Below, piece by piece: positions 53,187-62,413 of a DNA stretch of 64,000 nucleotides. This stretch comes from Pseudorhodoplanes sinuspersici. Lineage in GTDB: Bacteria; Pseudomonadota; Alphaproteobacteria; Rhizobiales; Xanthobacteraceae. The stretch covers positions 3,156,501-3,220,500 of the forward strand of contig NZ_CP021112.1 in assembly GCF_002119765.1 (NCBI RefSeq), written 5' to 3'. The position numbers were made by a program, and so were the translations under genes. Each line of letters opens with the position of its first letter. Positions within the stretch are counted from its first letter, which is position 1. The notes under the pieces were generated by a model. It was not told where the DNA came from, ran no database searches, and saw only the letters and a list, made by a program, of their open reading frames with translations.

Positions 53187-53935
53187 GACGGCCTCGTCTC
53201 CAGCATCGCCGCGCCGCGCGTGCCGAGATAGGCCTGGATCACGGCCGGGTCGCGGGCCACATCGTCGGTCGGGCCGTCGGCAAGCAGCGCGCCCTGATGC
53301 AGCACCACCAACCGGCGGCAGAGGCCGCGCACGACTTTCATCAGATGCTCGATGATGACAATCGTGACGCCCTCCGCGGCAATCGCACGGATCATGGTCA
53401 GGACGCCGTCGATTTCGGCGGAGTTCAGCCCGGCATTGACTTCGTCGAGGAACAGCAGCTTCGGTTTTGCGGCCAGCGCCTTGGCAAGTTCAAGCCGTTT
53501 GCGCTGGGCGAGCGTGATATGCGGCGGCAGCCGATGCGCAAGTTCACCAATGCCGAGCCGCTCCAGCGCCGCTGCGGCAACTTGCCTTGCGGCAGCCATG
53601 TCGGCAGCGCCGCCGGCAAACAACGCGACAGCCGCGACATTGTCCAGCGCGGTCAGTTGCATGAAGGGTTGCACCACCTGAAAGGTGCGGACGAGACCAA
53701 GACGCGCGAGATGATAGGGGGCCTTGCCGGTCACATCGTGTCCGGCAAAGACAATGCGGCCGGCGGTCGGCTGGAGATGACCGGTGACGAGATTGACGAG
53801 GGTGGTCTTGCCTGCGCCATTCGATCCGATCAGGCCGACAATCTCACCCTCATTCAATGAGAAGGAGACTTTGTCGACGGCCGTCAATCCGCCGAACCGG
53901 CGTGTCAGGCCTTGCAGTTCCAGCAAAGCGGTCAT
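53183..53935 (-). CDS. livG: LivG-type ABC transporter ATP-binding protein
   Basis: 250 aa. Walker A GSNGAGKTTLVNL, ABC signature-like LAQRKRLELAKALAA and Walker B LLFLDEVNAGLN. The ITLAQRKRLE segment replaces the usual LSGGQ, as is common in the LivG branch. It overlaps LivF and LivM genes by 4 bp each, which ties it into one operon with them. Confidence 0.93.
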   Translation of the reverse strand: MTALLELQGLTRRFGGLTAVDKVSFSLNEGEIVGLIGSNGAGKTTLVNLVTGHLQPTAGRIVFAGHDVTGKAPYHLARLGLVRTFQVVQPFMQLTALDNVAAVALFAGGAADMAAARQVAAAALERLGIGELAHRLPPHITLAQRKRLELAKALAAKPKLLFLDEVNAGLNSAEIDGVLTMIRAIAAEGVTIVIIEHLMKVVRGLCRRLVVLHQGALLADGPTDDVARDPAVIQAYLGTRGAAMLETRPS

Positions 53936-54876
53936 GACACCTTTCCTTTTCTGAGAGAAGGCAGCACACCGCCCGGCATGACGAGCACAAGGATGGCGAT
54001 CAGAATGCCGAGTGCGCCCGTGCCGAATGTCAGCAAATTACGCCACATCAATTCTTCGAAGACGAGATAGATCACCGATCCGACCACAGGACCGAACACC
54101 GTGCCGACACCGCCGATGAGCGCTGCAATGATCGGTCGCACCGACCACATGATGTCGTAGACGTCGGAAGGATCGATGTAACCGATCCATCCCGCATAAG
54201 CCGCGCCGGCGACGCCGCAGATGGCGGACGAAATCGTGAAGGCGATGGTCTTGAGCCGTGGCGCATCGATGCCCGCGCTGACAGCCGCGGTTTCGTTCAT
54301 GCGGATGCAGGACAACCCGAAACCGAGCCAACCTTTCGCGATCACCAATGACAGCGCGACCGAAAACGCCGCAAGCATCACCATGATTTCCAGCGAGATG
54401 CGTGCGATCGCGAGCGGGTCTCCGCCGGCACCGGGTAGATTGATGCCCATGCCACCGCCCGTCACATCGGCCCAGCCGGTGGTGATTTCCCGCAGAATGG
54501 AGACGAGCATCAGGCTGGCGATCGCGAAGTAATGTCCCTTCAGGCGCAGGATTGCGAAACCGAACGGCGCCGAGAGGAGGGCGGCGCAGAGTGCAGCCAT
54601 GGCGTAGCCCGCAAAGACGGACCAGCCGAATTGCTGCATGACCGCCGATGCGTAGGCACCCAGACCGAAAAAAGCAGCAGTCGCGAATGACGGATAGCCC
54701 GTGAAGCCGCCGACCTGATTCCAGGCGGACGCAAGTGTGATCAGGAGCGCAAGCGATGTGGCCAGCCGCAGCAGATAGGTTTCGTTGGAGAGAACCAGCG
54801 GCAGGCCAAAGGCGATGACTGCGCCGATAACCATGATGATGAGCGGCAAAAACCAGCGAGACAGAGCGGATTGCAT
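53932..54876 (-). CDS. livM: LivM-type ABC transporter permease
   Basis: 314 aa, 9-10 membrane helices. YPSFATAAFFGLGAYASAVM and GHYFAIASLMLVSILREI are family signatures. The ATG at 54876 shares one base with the LivH stop (TGATG); upstream in-frame GTG at 54918 would extend into livH. It forms the transmembrane pore with LivH in the inner membrane. Confidence 0.92.
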   Translation of the reverse strand: MQSALSRWFLPLIIMVIGAVIAFGLPLVLSNETYLLRLATSLALLITLASAWNQVGGFTGYPSFATAAFFGLGAYASAVMQQFGWSVFAGYAMAALCAALLSAPFGFAILRLKGHYFAIASLMLVSILREITTGWADVTGGGMGINLPGAGGDPLAIARISLEIMVMLAAFSVALSLVIAKGWLGFGLSCIRMNETAAVSAGIDAPRLKTIAFTISSAICGVAGAAYAGWIGYIDPSDVYDIMWSVRPIIAALIGGVGTVFGPVVGSVIYLVFEELMWRNLLTFGTGALGILIAILVLVMPGGVLPSLRKGKVS

Positions 54877-55748
54877 CAATCGTACCCCGCCCGGCCGAGC
54901 AGTCCCTGCGGACGCCACAGCAACATCAGAATGAGCAGAACGGATGCGACGGTGACGCCGTATTCGGCACCGACCAGCATCGACCCGAGGCTCTCGACAA
55001 CACCCAGAACAAGACCGCCGATAATGGCTCCGTTCACGCTGCCAAGACCACCCAGCACACAGGCGACAAACGCCACGCCGAGATAACTGCCGCTATTGAG
55101 CGGCGAGATCGGAAACACCGCTGCGATAAGACAGCCGGCAACACCCGCAAGCGCCAGACCGAGGCCGAAGGTGAGGGCATAGATATGTTCGACCTTCACC
55201 CCCATCAGCCGCGCCGTCTCCTGATCCATGCGGACGGCAACAATGGCGCGGCCCAGCCGCGACCGCGTGAGATAAAGGTGCACCGCGAATGTCGCGGCAA
55301 TGCCGAGCACGGCTGCGATCAGCCGGTCTGCGGAAATCGCAACCGAACCGACAATCAGCGGCGGCAGGCCGGTAATCGACCCGATCTTGCGGTAGTCTGC
55401 GGTGAAGGCCGCGAGCATGGCGTTGTTGAGGATCAGGTCGAGTGCAAAGGTCAGCACCAATGTGATCAGCACCGGTGCCGCGATCACCCGTTGCACAATG
55501 AAGCGCTGGACGACCCAGCCCAGCAGTCCGATCGCCGGTCCGACGAGCAGGGCGGCCAGGAACGGATTGATGCCGAGCTGCCAGCCGAAGAACGCGGCAT
55601 AGGCTCCCAGCACCACGGCCGAGCCGTGCAGCATGTTGACGACATTGAGCACGCCCCAGACGAGAGAAAATCCGGCGGCGATCGCAGCATAGAGGCCACC
55701 GAGCAAAAGCCCGTTGACCACGACCTGCGCGAGGATCGCAGCATTCAT
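54876..55748 (-). CDS. livH: LivH-type ABC transporter permease
   Basis: 290 aa, eight predicted helices. AAIAAGFSLVWGVLNVVNMLHG at ~20-42 and ACVLGGLGSVNGAIIGGLVLG near the C-terminus are the LivH marks. It follows the binding-protein gene by 10 bp and is linked to livM by a 1-bp overlap. Confidence 0.93.
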   Translation of the reverse strand: MNAAILAQVVVNGLLLGGLYAAIAAGFSLVWGVLNVVNMLHGSAVVLGAYAAFFGWQLGINPFLAALLVGPAIGLLGWVVQRFIVQRVIAAPVLITLVLTFALDLILNNAMLAAFTADYRKIGSITGLPPLIVGSVAISADRLIAAVLGIAATFAVHLYLTRSRLGRAIVAVRMDQETARLMGVKVEHIYALTFGLGLALAGVAGCLIAAVFPISPLNSGSYLGVAFVACVLGGLGSVNGAIIGGLVLGVVESLGSMLVGAEYGVTVASVLLILMLLWRPQGLLGRAGYD

Positions 55749-55758
55749 GGTGTTTGCT

Positions 55759-56958
55759 TTAGCTGATGCCGAGCTTCAGATCGCCTTGCTTGACTTCGTC
55801 AGGCAGCAGCACGACGGTTTTGCCGCCCTGGATCTGAAAGACCGGTGGCGTCAGGCTGTCGATCTGGCCGCTCGGCCCGAAATGCACCGGCCCCCAGAAT
55901 GTTTTGACATTCATCGCCGCGAGCGCGTCGCGTACCGCCGGGCCGTCGGTCGTGCCGGTCTTCTTCAAGGCCAGTTGAAGAATGGCGCCGATCGCCGAAG
56001 CTGATGCTTCGGCATAGTCCGGGACATCGCCGTTATAGGCGGCCTTGAAGGTCTCCACGTATTTCTGCGTCGAGCCAAACATGTCCTCGCCTTCGTAGCG
56101 GACCGAAGGATGCCACCACGATGCGCTTGATACATTCTCGGCCGCGCCCTTGAGCGCCTGGATATATTCTTCATAGGCGGGCCCTGCGATCATCGTCAGG
56201 ACCTGCGACTTGAGGCCGAGTTCGCGCATCTGCGTGCGGACCTGGATCAGATCGTTGATGTAACCGCCGACAAAAATCCAGTCGGGTGCCGCCGCGCGCA
56301 TCTGTGTCAGCGGCGCTGCGAAATCGAGCGCACCGATCGCGAATTTTTCGTCGAAGACGAGATCCAGCTTGTGCCGCTTGACGCCTTCGCGGAGCGCGGT
56401 TGCCAGCGACAGCGGCAAAAGGTCGTTGCGCGAGAAGATTGCGACCTTCTTCACCGCCGGTGCCTTGGCCACAACAAGAGCTGCGAGCGGATCGGTCAGC
56501 GTTTCATTCGGCGTGAAGGTGCCGAACAGATACTTGAAGCCCTGATCGTAGACTTCGCGGGAGGAGGCGGTCGCCGCCAGCATGGGGATTTTGTATCGCT
56601 CGGCAATGGCGCTGCCAGCTTTCGCCGCGCCCGAACCGAACGGGGCGAACAGGAATTGGGCTTTCTCCTGGTTCACCAGGAATTCGCAGGCCTGAACGCC
56701 CCTCGGGGTTGCCGATTGATAATCGGAATAGATGATCCGGACCGGGAGCTTCTTGTTGCCGACTTCGACGCCACCGCGTTTCATGACTTCGGCGGCCCAG
56801 AGATCATAACCTCGCTTCTGCTTCCGGCCCTCCGGCGCCAGGGGCCCGGTCAGCGGCAACGGCGCTCCAATGCGGATTTCGTCAGCGCTCTGTGCGGTGG
56901 CAAAGCTGGATGCCGCAACGGTGGCAACTGACCCAGCAAGGAATGACCGTCGATCCAT
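55759..56958 (-). CDS. Liv-type ABC transporter substrate-binding protein
   Basis: 399 aa, first gene of the operon. Twin-arginine-like signal MDRRSFLAGSVATVAASSFA (~1-23). Type I periplasmic binding fold: IRIGAPLPLTGPLAPEGR and FAPFGSGAAKAGSAIAERYK, with the LivJ/LivK-like two lobes. Tat-type signals are common in this branch, whose ligands include amides and aromatic acids. GAGAGGG precedes the ATG at 56958; the frame extending to 57006 lacks a signal feature. Confidence 0.9.
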   Translation of the reverse strand: MDRRSFLAGSVATVAASSFATAQSADEIRIGAPLPLTGPLAPEGRKQKRGYDLWAAEVMKRGGVEVGNKKLPVRIIYSDYQSATPRGVQACEFLVNQEKAQFLFAPFGSGAAKAGSAIAERYKIPMLAATASSREVYDQGFKYLFGTFTPNETLTDPLAALVVAKAPAVKKVAIFSRNDLLPLSLATALREGVKRHKLDLVFDEKFAIGALDFAAPLTQMRAAAPDWIFVGGYINDLIQVRTQMRELGLKSQVLTMIAGPAYEEYIQALKGAAENVSSASWWHPSVRYEGEDMFGSTQKYVETFKAAYNGDVPDYAEASASAIGAILQLALKKTGTTDGPAVRDALAAMNVKTFWGPVHFGPSGQIDSLTPPVFQIQGGKTVVLLPDEVKQGDLKLGIS

Positions 56959-57403
56959 ATCGTGACCCTCTCTGACTTCCCCGAACCGGTGCGACGACCG
57001 GAACATAATGACGGGATCAAGTGTGACAGGGGAGGCCGTGCTGCCAAAGCAGAATTCCGGCTATAAGGTGTTGCCGATTTGAGAACGCCCTCACGAGATT
57101 GTCGCGCCCGCCCATATTCTCACCACCGGCGCTTCAAATCGGCTCGCGCAGCCGAGGGGCCGAGCGGTCAGAAATATCGCTGATTTGCGGGCCAAGATCG
57201 CATTTGGGAGCCGCAAGCATATCCCAAGATGAATTCACAGATGCTGGGCGGAATGGAGGCGTGCTGCGGAGAACGGCATGTTGTCCTGCCATCTGCATCA
57301 TTTTAGCGCGCGTCTTGGGCCGCGTCTTTTCGTCTTGATCGAAACCATTGGCCCGCCGGCCGCCGACACTTGAGTGGTGTGGCGGCCGGGAACGCTCCAA
57401 ACG
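56959..57403. other. Intergenic region between the Liv operon and the TctC gene
   Basis: 445 bp. No gene is supported. A hairpin CCGGCCGCC (57356-57364) / GGCGGCCGG (57381-57389) lies ~15 bp downstream of the TctC gene stop and could end its transcript, although no T-run follows. The rest must hold the Liv operon promoter. Confidence 0.45.
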
Positions 57404-58390
57404 TCAGAACTGGATGTTGGCCTGCTTGATGATCGGGCTCCATTTCTTGATCTCGGCAGCAGTGAAGGCCTTGAGATCGTCGGGGGTGCCGCCTGCGATT
57501 TCGACGCCGAGAGTATCCAATGCGGTCTTCGCCTTCTCCGACGCGAGATATTGATTGGTCGCGGTGTTGAGTTTGGCGATGATCTCGGGAGCCGTTCCTT
57601 TCGGCGCCAGCAAGGCATACCAGACGCTGGCTTCAAAGCCGGGCAGGCCCGATTCCGATGCCGTCGGCACATTCGGAAGCTTGGACCAGCGCTTGTTGCC
57701 GGCGATCGCCAGCGCCTTGATCTTTCCTTCCTGCACATTGGTGACGTAAGCCGCCATCGAGTCCATGCCGATATCGATATGCTTGCCGATCAGATCGGTA
57801 ATGATCGGCGGGCTGCCGCGATATTGCGTATGGCCGAACTTGATGCCGGTCGTGCTTTGGAGGAGTTCGCCGGTGATGTGCCCCAGTGTGCCATTGCCCG
57901 GATAACCGGCCGTCAGCTTGCTCGGATTGGCCTTGCCATATTCGATCAGCTCTTTCAGCGTCGAGAACGGCGCATCCGGGCGGGCGACAATGATGATCGC
58001 GGATTTGCCGACCAGCGCCACCGGAACGAAATCGCGCTGCGGATCGAACGGCATATCCTTGTACATCAGCTTGTTGGTGGCGGCGGGGCCGGTCGTCGCG
58101 AATAGCAGCGTGTACCCATCGGCCGGCGCTTTCGCTACAGCCGCGCCGCCGATATTGCCGCCGGCGCCGCCGCGATTATCGATCACGACCGGCTGGCCGA
58201 GCGCGGTGGCCAGATGCTCGACCAGGCCGCGCGCAACGACGTCGGATGTCGTGCCGGCCGTGAATGGCACGACCAGAGTGACAGCGCGGTTTGGCCACGC
58301 CGATTGCGCGATCGTCGGCGATACGGCGAAAATGGAGATGGCGGTTGCAACAATGGCTGTCGCAACACGTGGCAAGGTGAAATGGATCAT
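57404..58390 (-). CDS. Bug/TctC-type substrate-binding protein
   Basis: 328 aa. Signal peptide ~1-28 (cleavage near IAQSA). WPNRAVTLVVPFTAGTTSDV, VVIDNRGGAGGNIGGAAVAK and the GHTQYRGS motif are Bug signatures. It is an orphan without TctA/TctB. It lies downstream of the flavodoxin-fold reductase and the dihydroorotate-dehydrogenase-like gene, all on the minus strand, so probably part of the IclR-regulated set. Ligand unknown. Confidence 0.9.
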   Translation of the reverse strand: MIHFTLPRVATAIVATAISIFAVSPTIAQSAWPNRAVTLVVPFTAGTTSDVVARGLVEHLATALGQPVVIDNRGGAGGNIGGAAVAKAPADGYTLLFATTGPAATNKLMYKDMPFDPQRDFVPVALVGKSAIIIVARPDAPFSTLKELIEYGKANPSKLTAGYPGNGTLGHITGELLQSTTGIKFGHTQYRGSPPIITDLIGKHIDIGMDSMAAYVTNVQEGKIKALAIAGNKRWSKLPNVPTASESGLPGFEASVWYALLAPKGTAPEIIAKLNTATNQYLASEKAKTALDTLGVEIAGGTPDDLKAFTAAEIKKWSPIIKQANIQF

Positions 58391-58427
58391 GGATGGCGTC
58401 TCCCGGCTTTTGTAAGATCGTTAACGT

Positions 58428-59171
58428 TCAGCGTTTGGCCGCCCAGGCGGCTCCTTCGAGTGGCGTGCGATTGTTTGCGGCATCTTCGGCGAGTGTGTGC
58501 AGGCGCTGTTGCCATGCAGGGTCGTTGACGGCGTTCAGCAGGCGGCCCTGCCAGGCCACGAGATACCTTTTGCGTGTCTCGTCATCGACGCGCGGCGCGG
58601 CATAAGCGACGAACGGCTCCAGAACCTCGAGCCCGAGATATTCAAGCATGCAGCGCTTGACCGGATGAAGAACGCGTTCGATGTCGCCATAGGCATCGCC
58701 GTCGCTAAAGCGTTCGCGCGTTCCGCCGCTGGACAGGCCGAGCAACGCGCGGCGACCCAGATAAAACCCCTTGTCGAAGCGCCGTCCGTCGGCATAGGCG
58801 ACGCCATAAGCGCACACGCGATCGAACCAGCCTTTCACGATGGCCGGCATCCCGCCCCACCAGATTGGGAAGATCATCGCGATGAAGTCGGCGCGCTGCA
58901 GGCGTTCCTGTTCGCGAATGAGATCGGCACTAAAGCCAGCCGTCTTGCTCGCGTGCAATTGTTCGGATTGATAATGGAAACGATCGGCATCGGCGACGGA
59001 TGTGAAATCATGCCGTCCGGCAACAGGATTGAAGTCTTCGCCGTAAAGGTCCGACACTTCGACAGTGTGACCTGCGGCTTCCAACGTCTTCACGGCCGTG
59101 TCTTTCAGCGCCGCCGTAAAGGATGTCGGCTCGGGATGAGCGTAGATGATGAGACTATTCATTGAACGCAT
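58428..59171 (-). CDS. NAD(P)H-dependent oxidoreductase, flavodoxin-like (quinone reductase/KefF-like)
   Basis: 247 aa. NSLIIYAHPEPTSFTAALKD opens the flavodoxin-like fold that binds FMN/FAD; FPIWWGGMPAIVKGWFDRVC is the active-site signature of NQO1/MdaB/KefF-type reductases. These cytosolic enzymes transfer two electrons from NAD(P)H to quinones or nitro compounds. ATG codons at 59171 and 59162 are both possible; GAGG fits the first. The gene lies between DHOD-like and TctC genes in the IclR cluster. Confidence 0.9.
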   Translation of the reverse strand: MRSMNSLIIYAHPEPTSFTAALKDTAVKTLEAAGHTVEVSDLYGEDFNPVAGRHDFTSVADADRFHYQSEQLHASKTAGFSADLIREQERLQRADFIAMIFPIWWGGMPAIVKGWFDRVCAYGVAYADGRRFDKGFYLGRRALLGLSSGGTRERFSDGDAYGDIERVLHPVKRCMLEYLGLEVLEPFVAYAAPRVDDETRKRYLVAWQGRLLNAVNDPAWQQRLHTLAEDAANNRTPLEGAAWAAKR

Positions 59172-59201
59172 GAACCTCGAAAAATAAATGCCTGCGATCC
59201 A

Positions 59202-60248
59202 TCAGGCTGGCGTGTATCTTCTCCAGTTGTCTGTCCGTAACGGCATCTGCGGAAAGGCTTTGCGCTGATCGGCGGCGCGGCCAATCAGGCTGGCGGCCGT
59301 GACATCCTTGCGCTGCAGGTAAGCTGAGAACTCGGCCAGGGCATCTGACAGCAAGCCGAAGCCGCGCAGCATGATGGGCGACGACATTTCGACAGCCGAC
59401 GCGCCGGCCAGCATCATCCGTGCGATATCGAGTCCGGATTGCGCGCCATTGGTTGCAATCAGCGGCTTGTCGGGACCAAGCTTGGCACGGGACAGCGCCA
59501 GCCATTGACAGGTGAGGGGCAGATTCCAGTAGCCGCCGACGCCGAGCGTGGTACCGAGCATCGGCTCGAATGTTTCAATGTCGGGAATAAGGCCGAGTGA
59601 GCGGCCCGCCATGACGACCGCTTCGCCACCTTCCTCGAAAGCGGCAGCGGCGAGATCGGGCACGCGTTCGCTTTGGCCGGTGATTTTCACCCAGAGCGGA
59701 ATGGCAATCGCAGCACGGACGGCCGAGACAATGGTCGTGATCCGTGCCGGGTCGAGCTCGGTTGAAACGGCGCCTTTCGCCTGGCTGGCATAGGGCGTGC
59801 CGATATTGAGTTCGAGCACACGGATGCCGGCCTGTTCGATTTGTCTTGCCATCGCGACGGTGTTGTCGAGATTAGCGAGGATCACACTGGCAACCGCATA
59901 GGACTCGTAAGTGCGAGCCTCGCGATCCAGCGTCGCGGTTTGTTCGAGCCACGCATCGAAGGATTGCGGTGTCAGGCCGGAGCGGCAGGCGACATAGGCA
60001 TGCGCGGGCGCATCAAGCCGCCAGGGGATTGGCTCCCACCGCTCATTCAGCACCATGTATTCGGCGCGCTGCAATTGGTCGCGCGCAGCCTCCGATTCAT
60101 TGACCGATTTGACGACGACCGCACCAGCGCCCGCCTTCAAGGCGCGCCGCACGCCATCGGCTTCGATCATGTGCTCGGCGGAACCGGCGATCAGCGGATT
60201 TTTCAGCGCTACGCGGCCGATCGTTGTGTTCAGTGTTTCCGATGTCAT
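59202..60248 (-). CDS. Dihydroorotate/dihydropyrimidine dehydrogenase-like flavoprotein
   Basis: 348 aa. TIGRVALKNPLIAGSAEH is the N-terminal strand of the DHOD/DHPD barrel. AGAGAVVVKSV and ELNIGTPYASQAKGAV provide FMN and substrate-loop features, with PLWVKITGQSERV and ATNGAQSGLDIARMMLAGAS near the end. Members reduce or oxidise cyclic amides or related rings, but without the pyrimidine cluster the substrate cannot be named. Its ATG overlaps the iclR stop by 4 bp, so it is translated with the regulator. Confidence 0.85.
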   Translation of the reverse strand: MTSETLNTTIGRVALKNPLIAGSAEHMIEADGVRRALKAGAGAVVVKSVNESEAARDQLQRAEYMVLNERWEPIPWRLDAPAHAYVACRSGLTPQSFDAWLEQTATLDREARTYESYAVASVILANLDNTVAMARQIEQAGIRVLELNIGTPYASQAKGAVSTELDPARITTIVSAVRAAIAIPLWVKITGQSERVPDLAAAAFEEGGEAVVMAGRSLGLIPDIETFEPMLGTTLGVGGYWNLPLTCQWLALSRAKLGPDKPLIATNGAQSGLDIARMMLAGASAVEMSSPIMLRGFGLLSDALAEFSAYLQRKDVTAASLIGRAADQRKAFPQMPLRTDNWRRYTPA

Positions 60249-61096
60249 CCCGCAATCCGCTTCTTCGCTGTGCGTGGTGCCGGACGCGCCCGGCTCTCGG
60301 CGGGCTCGGGTGCGAGTTCCGAACTGCCGCCATAGCCAAGCTGCCGCGAAATCTCATGCGCGCATGATTTCAGGTTTTTCAAAAGTGAAGCGGACGGGTT
60401 CGCCGGAAGAAACTGGATCGAACCGACCAGCGCCACGCTCGCGACACAAGCCCCTGCGGCATCGAAGATGGGAGCGGCGAGCGCGTTGATGCCAAGCATG
60501 GCCTCTTCGGGTGCCGAGCAATAGCCACGCCGAACGACACGCGCGAGATCTTCCTCGATGGCCGCAATGTCGGTCGTTGTGTGAGGCGTGAGACGCGGAC
60601 GTGGTCCCGAGAGCAAGCGCTGCTGCACAGGACGCGGTGCAAAGGCGAGCATGACCTTTCCCTGCGCCGATGCGTGATAATGCAATTCGCTGCCGGGCCG
60701 CACACCGATTTCGATCGCTGCTGACGTTCCGGCAATGGTCAGCATGACGAGCGCGCCACGCGGTGTCATGGACGACAAAACAACGCTGTGGCCGCATCGG
60801 TCACGAAGCTCGCGCATCGGACCTTCGGCAAGCCGGGCAAGATCCGCTTCGGGTGCAAGACGGGCAAGCAGGCGGCCCTTCGCGCCGATCGCATAACGCG
60901 ATGTCGCTTGGTTCTGCGTCAGATAGCCACGTTCCACCAAAGTCAACAGATGACGGTGAACCGATCCCTTCGTCAGTTTCAGACGCTCCGCAATTTGCGT
61001 GACGCCCATTTCTTCGGCGGAAAACGCAACCGCTTCCAGCACATCGAGTGCGATGCGCACGGAACGAACGCCACTTTCATCTGCTGACCGAGCCAT
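60245..61096 (-). CDS. IclR family transcriptional regulator
   Basis: 283 aa. Winged helix-turn-helix ~12-75 (EEMGVTQIAERLKLTKGSVH, then RHLLTLVERGYL), then the IclR effector domain (~85-265) with PRGALVMLTIAGTSAAIEIG and AAPIFDAAGACVASVAL. The C-terminal tail is basic and Pro/Ala-rich. It is the first gene of a minus-strand set (DHOD-like, reductase, TctC) and divergent from the second Liv operon; both may be controlled from the 186-bp region between them, which holds GAAAC/GTTTC-type repeats. Confidence 0.93.
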   Translation of the reverse strand: MARSADESGVRSVRIALDVLEAVAFSAEEMGVTQIAERLKLTKGSVHRHLLTLVERGYLTQNQATSRYAIGAKGRLLARLAPEADLARLAEGPMRELRDRCGHSVVLSSMTPRGALVMLTIAGTSAAIEIGVRPGSELHYHASAQGKVMLAFAPRPVQQRLLSGPRPRLTPHTTTDIAAIEEDLARVVRRGYCSAPEEAMLGINALAAPIFDAAGACVASVALVGSIQFLPANPSASLLKNLKSCAHEISRQLGYGGSSELAPEPAESRARPAPRTAKKRIAG

Positions 61097-61113
61097 TCGA
61101 AGCCAGTTTCATC

Positions 61114-61133
61114 CTGTTTGTGAAACGAAACAG
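61114..61133. promoter_or_regulatory. Inverted repeat CTGTTT-N8-AAACAG, candidate IclR operator
   Basis: Perfect 6-bp arms 18-37 bp upstream of the iclR start, in the divergent promoter region. IclR regulators bind such short palindromes close to their own gene. Confidence 0.4.
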
Positions 61134-61231
61134 CACAACCAGACACCCTGATTTTTCGCACTGCAACAGAGCTTTTCGTGTCTTCGGCTAGAGCAATATT
61201 GACCTGCGCGTCTCTTCGCAATAAAAAAATA

Positions 61232-61244
61232 GAAACGCTGTTTC
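61232..61244. promoter_or_regulatory. Palindrome GAAAC-N3-GTTTC near the second Liv operon
   Basis: GAAACGCTGTTTC, 39-51 bp upstream of the binding-protein ATG, shares the AAAC/GTTT core with the repeat next to iclR. Confidence 0.4.
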
Positions 61245-61282
61245 ACGCTCGCGAACAGCAGAAAAATAGACAGGGAGGGGTC

Positions 61283-62413
61283 ATGAAGCAAATTTCAGCC
61301 ATCGCCATCGCTGCATGTGTTGCAGCGAGTGTTGTCCCTGCCGCTGCGCAGGAGACGTACAAGATCGGCTCATCGCTCGGGTTGACGGGCTATGCCGCAG
61401 CGATCGACCGCGCGTGGCGCGATGGTCTCGAAGTCGCAGTCGATCACGTGAACAAGAATGGCGGCATCATGGGCCGCAAGATCCAGCTCTTTGTCGAGGA
61501 CAACAAATCCGAGCCGCAGGAGGCGGTGACGGTCTATCGAAAGATGATCAGCTCGGACAAGGTCGAGAGCTTCATCAGTGGCTGCGTGTCGGCGGGGACA
61601 TTTGCAGCGGCGCCGTTTGTGGTGCGCGCGCAGGTGCCGATGGTGTTGTGCTCGATCCTGCCGCCGCAGGCGGAGCAGGCGAAATGGGCCTACAGCTTCC
61701 TTGCGCCGCCGCGGTTCGAAGTGGAAACGCGCTATCAATACCTCAAGGACAAAACGCAGATCCGCAAGATCGGCATCCTGCACGATCCCAGCCCCTATGC
61801 CACGTTGCAGAAAAACATTGCCGTCAAGATCGCCGGAGACTTTGGCATCGAGGTGCCGGTCGTTGAGCAATACAGGCCTGACGATGCCGACTACAGCGCG
61901 CAGATCAGCAAGATGGTGGCCGCCGGCGCGAAAGCCATCCTCAAGATCGGCCAGGGCGGCTCGACACTGACGACAGCGAGGAACATCAAGCAGCTTGGGC
62001 AGGACATCCTGTTGCTCGGCAGCGTCGACGATTTTGCGGTGCTGAAGCCCGCCGGCGAGACGCTTGGCGAGCAGTTCATGTTCGTCGCTGCGCCGTCGCA
62101 AGTCTATGACGTGTTGCCGGCCGGTCCTCTGAAAGAAGAGATTGGGCGCTTCCTGCCGCTGTGGCGCGCCAAGCATGGCGACCGCGACGCGTTCTGGGCC
62201 GGCAAAGCCTGGGATGCGCTGATGGTCGTCAAGGCCGCGGCCGAGAAAGGCAAGAGTCTCGAAGGACCGAAGATGCGCGACGCGATCGAGACCATCACTG
62301 GTTTCCAGGGCACCGGAGGCATCTACAACTTCTCGCCGACCGTGCATCAGGGCATCACCGAAAACCCGTTCTTCCTGGCCTCCATCGTCGGTGGAAAGCT
62401 CCAGGTGAAATGA
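61283..62413 (+). CDS. Liv-type ABC transporter substrate-binding protein (second system)
   Basis: 376 aa. Signal peptide ~1-23 (IAIAACVAASVVPAAAQ). Binding-protein fold with YKIGSSLGLTGYAAAIDRAW, HVNKNGGIMGRKIQLFVEDN and SDKVESFISGC. GGGAGGGG precedes the ATG at 61283. The downstream ATPase gene overlaps its stop by 4 bp. The ligand is probably an organic or aromatic acid, given that the divergent regulator is of the IclR type; this is inference. Confidence 0.9.
   Translation: MKQISAIAIAACVAASVVPAAAQETYKIGSSLGLTGYAAAIDRAWRDGLEVAVDHVNKNGGIMGRKIQLFVEDNKSEPQEAVTVYRKMISSDKVESFISGCVSAGTFAAAPFVVRAQVPMVLCSILPPQAEQAKWAYSFLAPPRFEVETRYQYLKDKTQIRKIGILHDPSPYATLQKNIAVKIAGDFGIEVPVVEQYRPDDADYSAQISKMVAAGAKAILKIGQGGSTLTTARNIKQLGQDILLLGSVDDFAVLKPAGETLGEQFMFVAAPSQVYDVLPAGPLKEEIGRFLPLWRAKHGDRDAFWAGKAWDALMVVKAAAEKGKSLEGPKMRDAIETITGFQGTGGIYNFSPTVHQGITENPFFLASIVGGKLQVK

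Noticed and set aside
50991-53231. 746-codon plus-strand open frame
   Set aside because: Antisense to the aldehyde dehydrogenase and livF, both with intact catalytic motifs; long only because of codon bias.
57134-57400. 88-codon minus-strand frame in the Liv-TctC gap
   Set aside because: Low-quality composition and no start signal; treated as intergenic.
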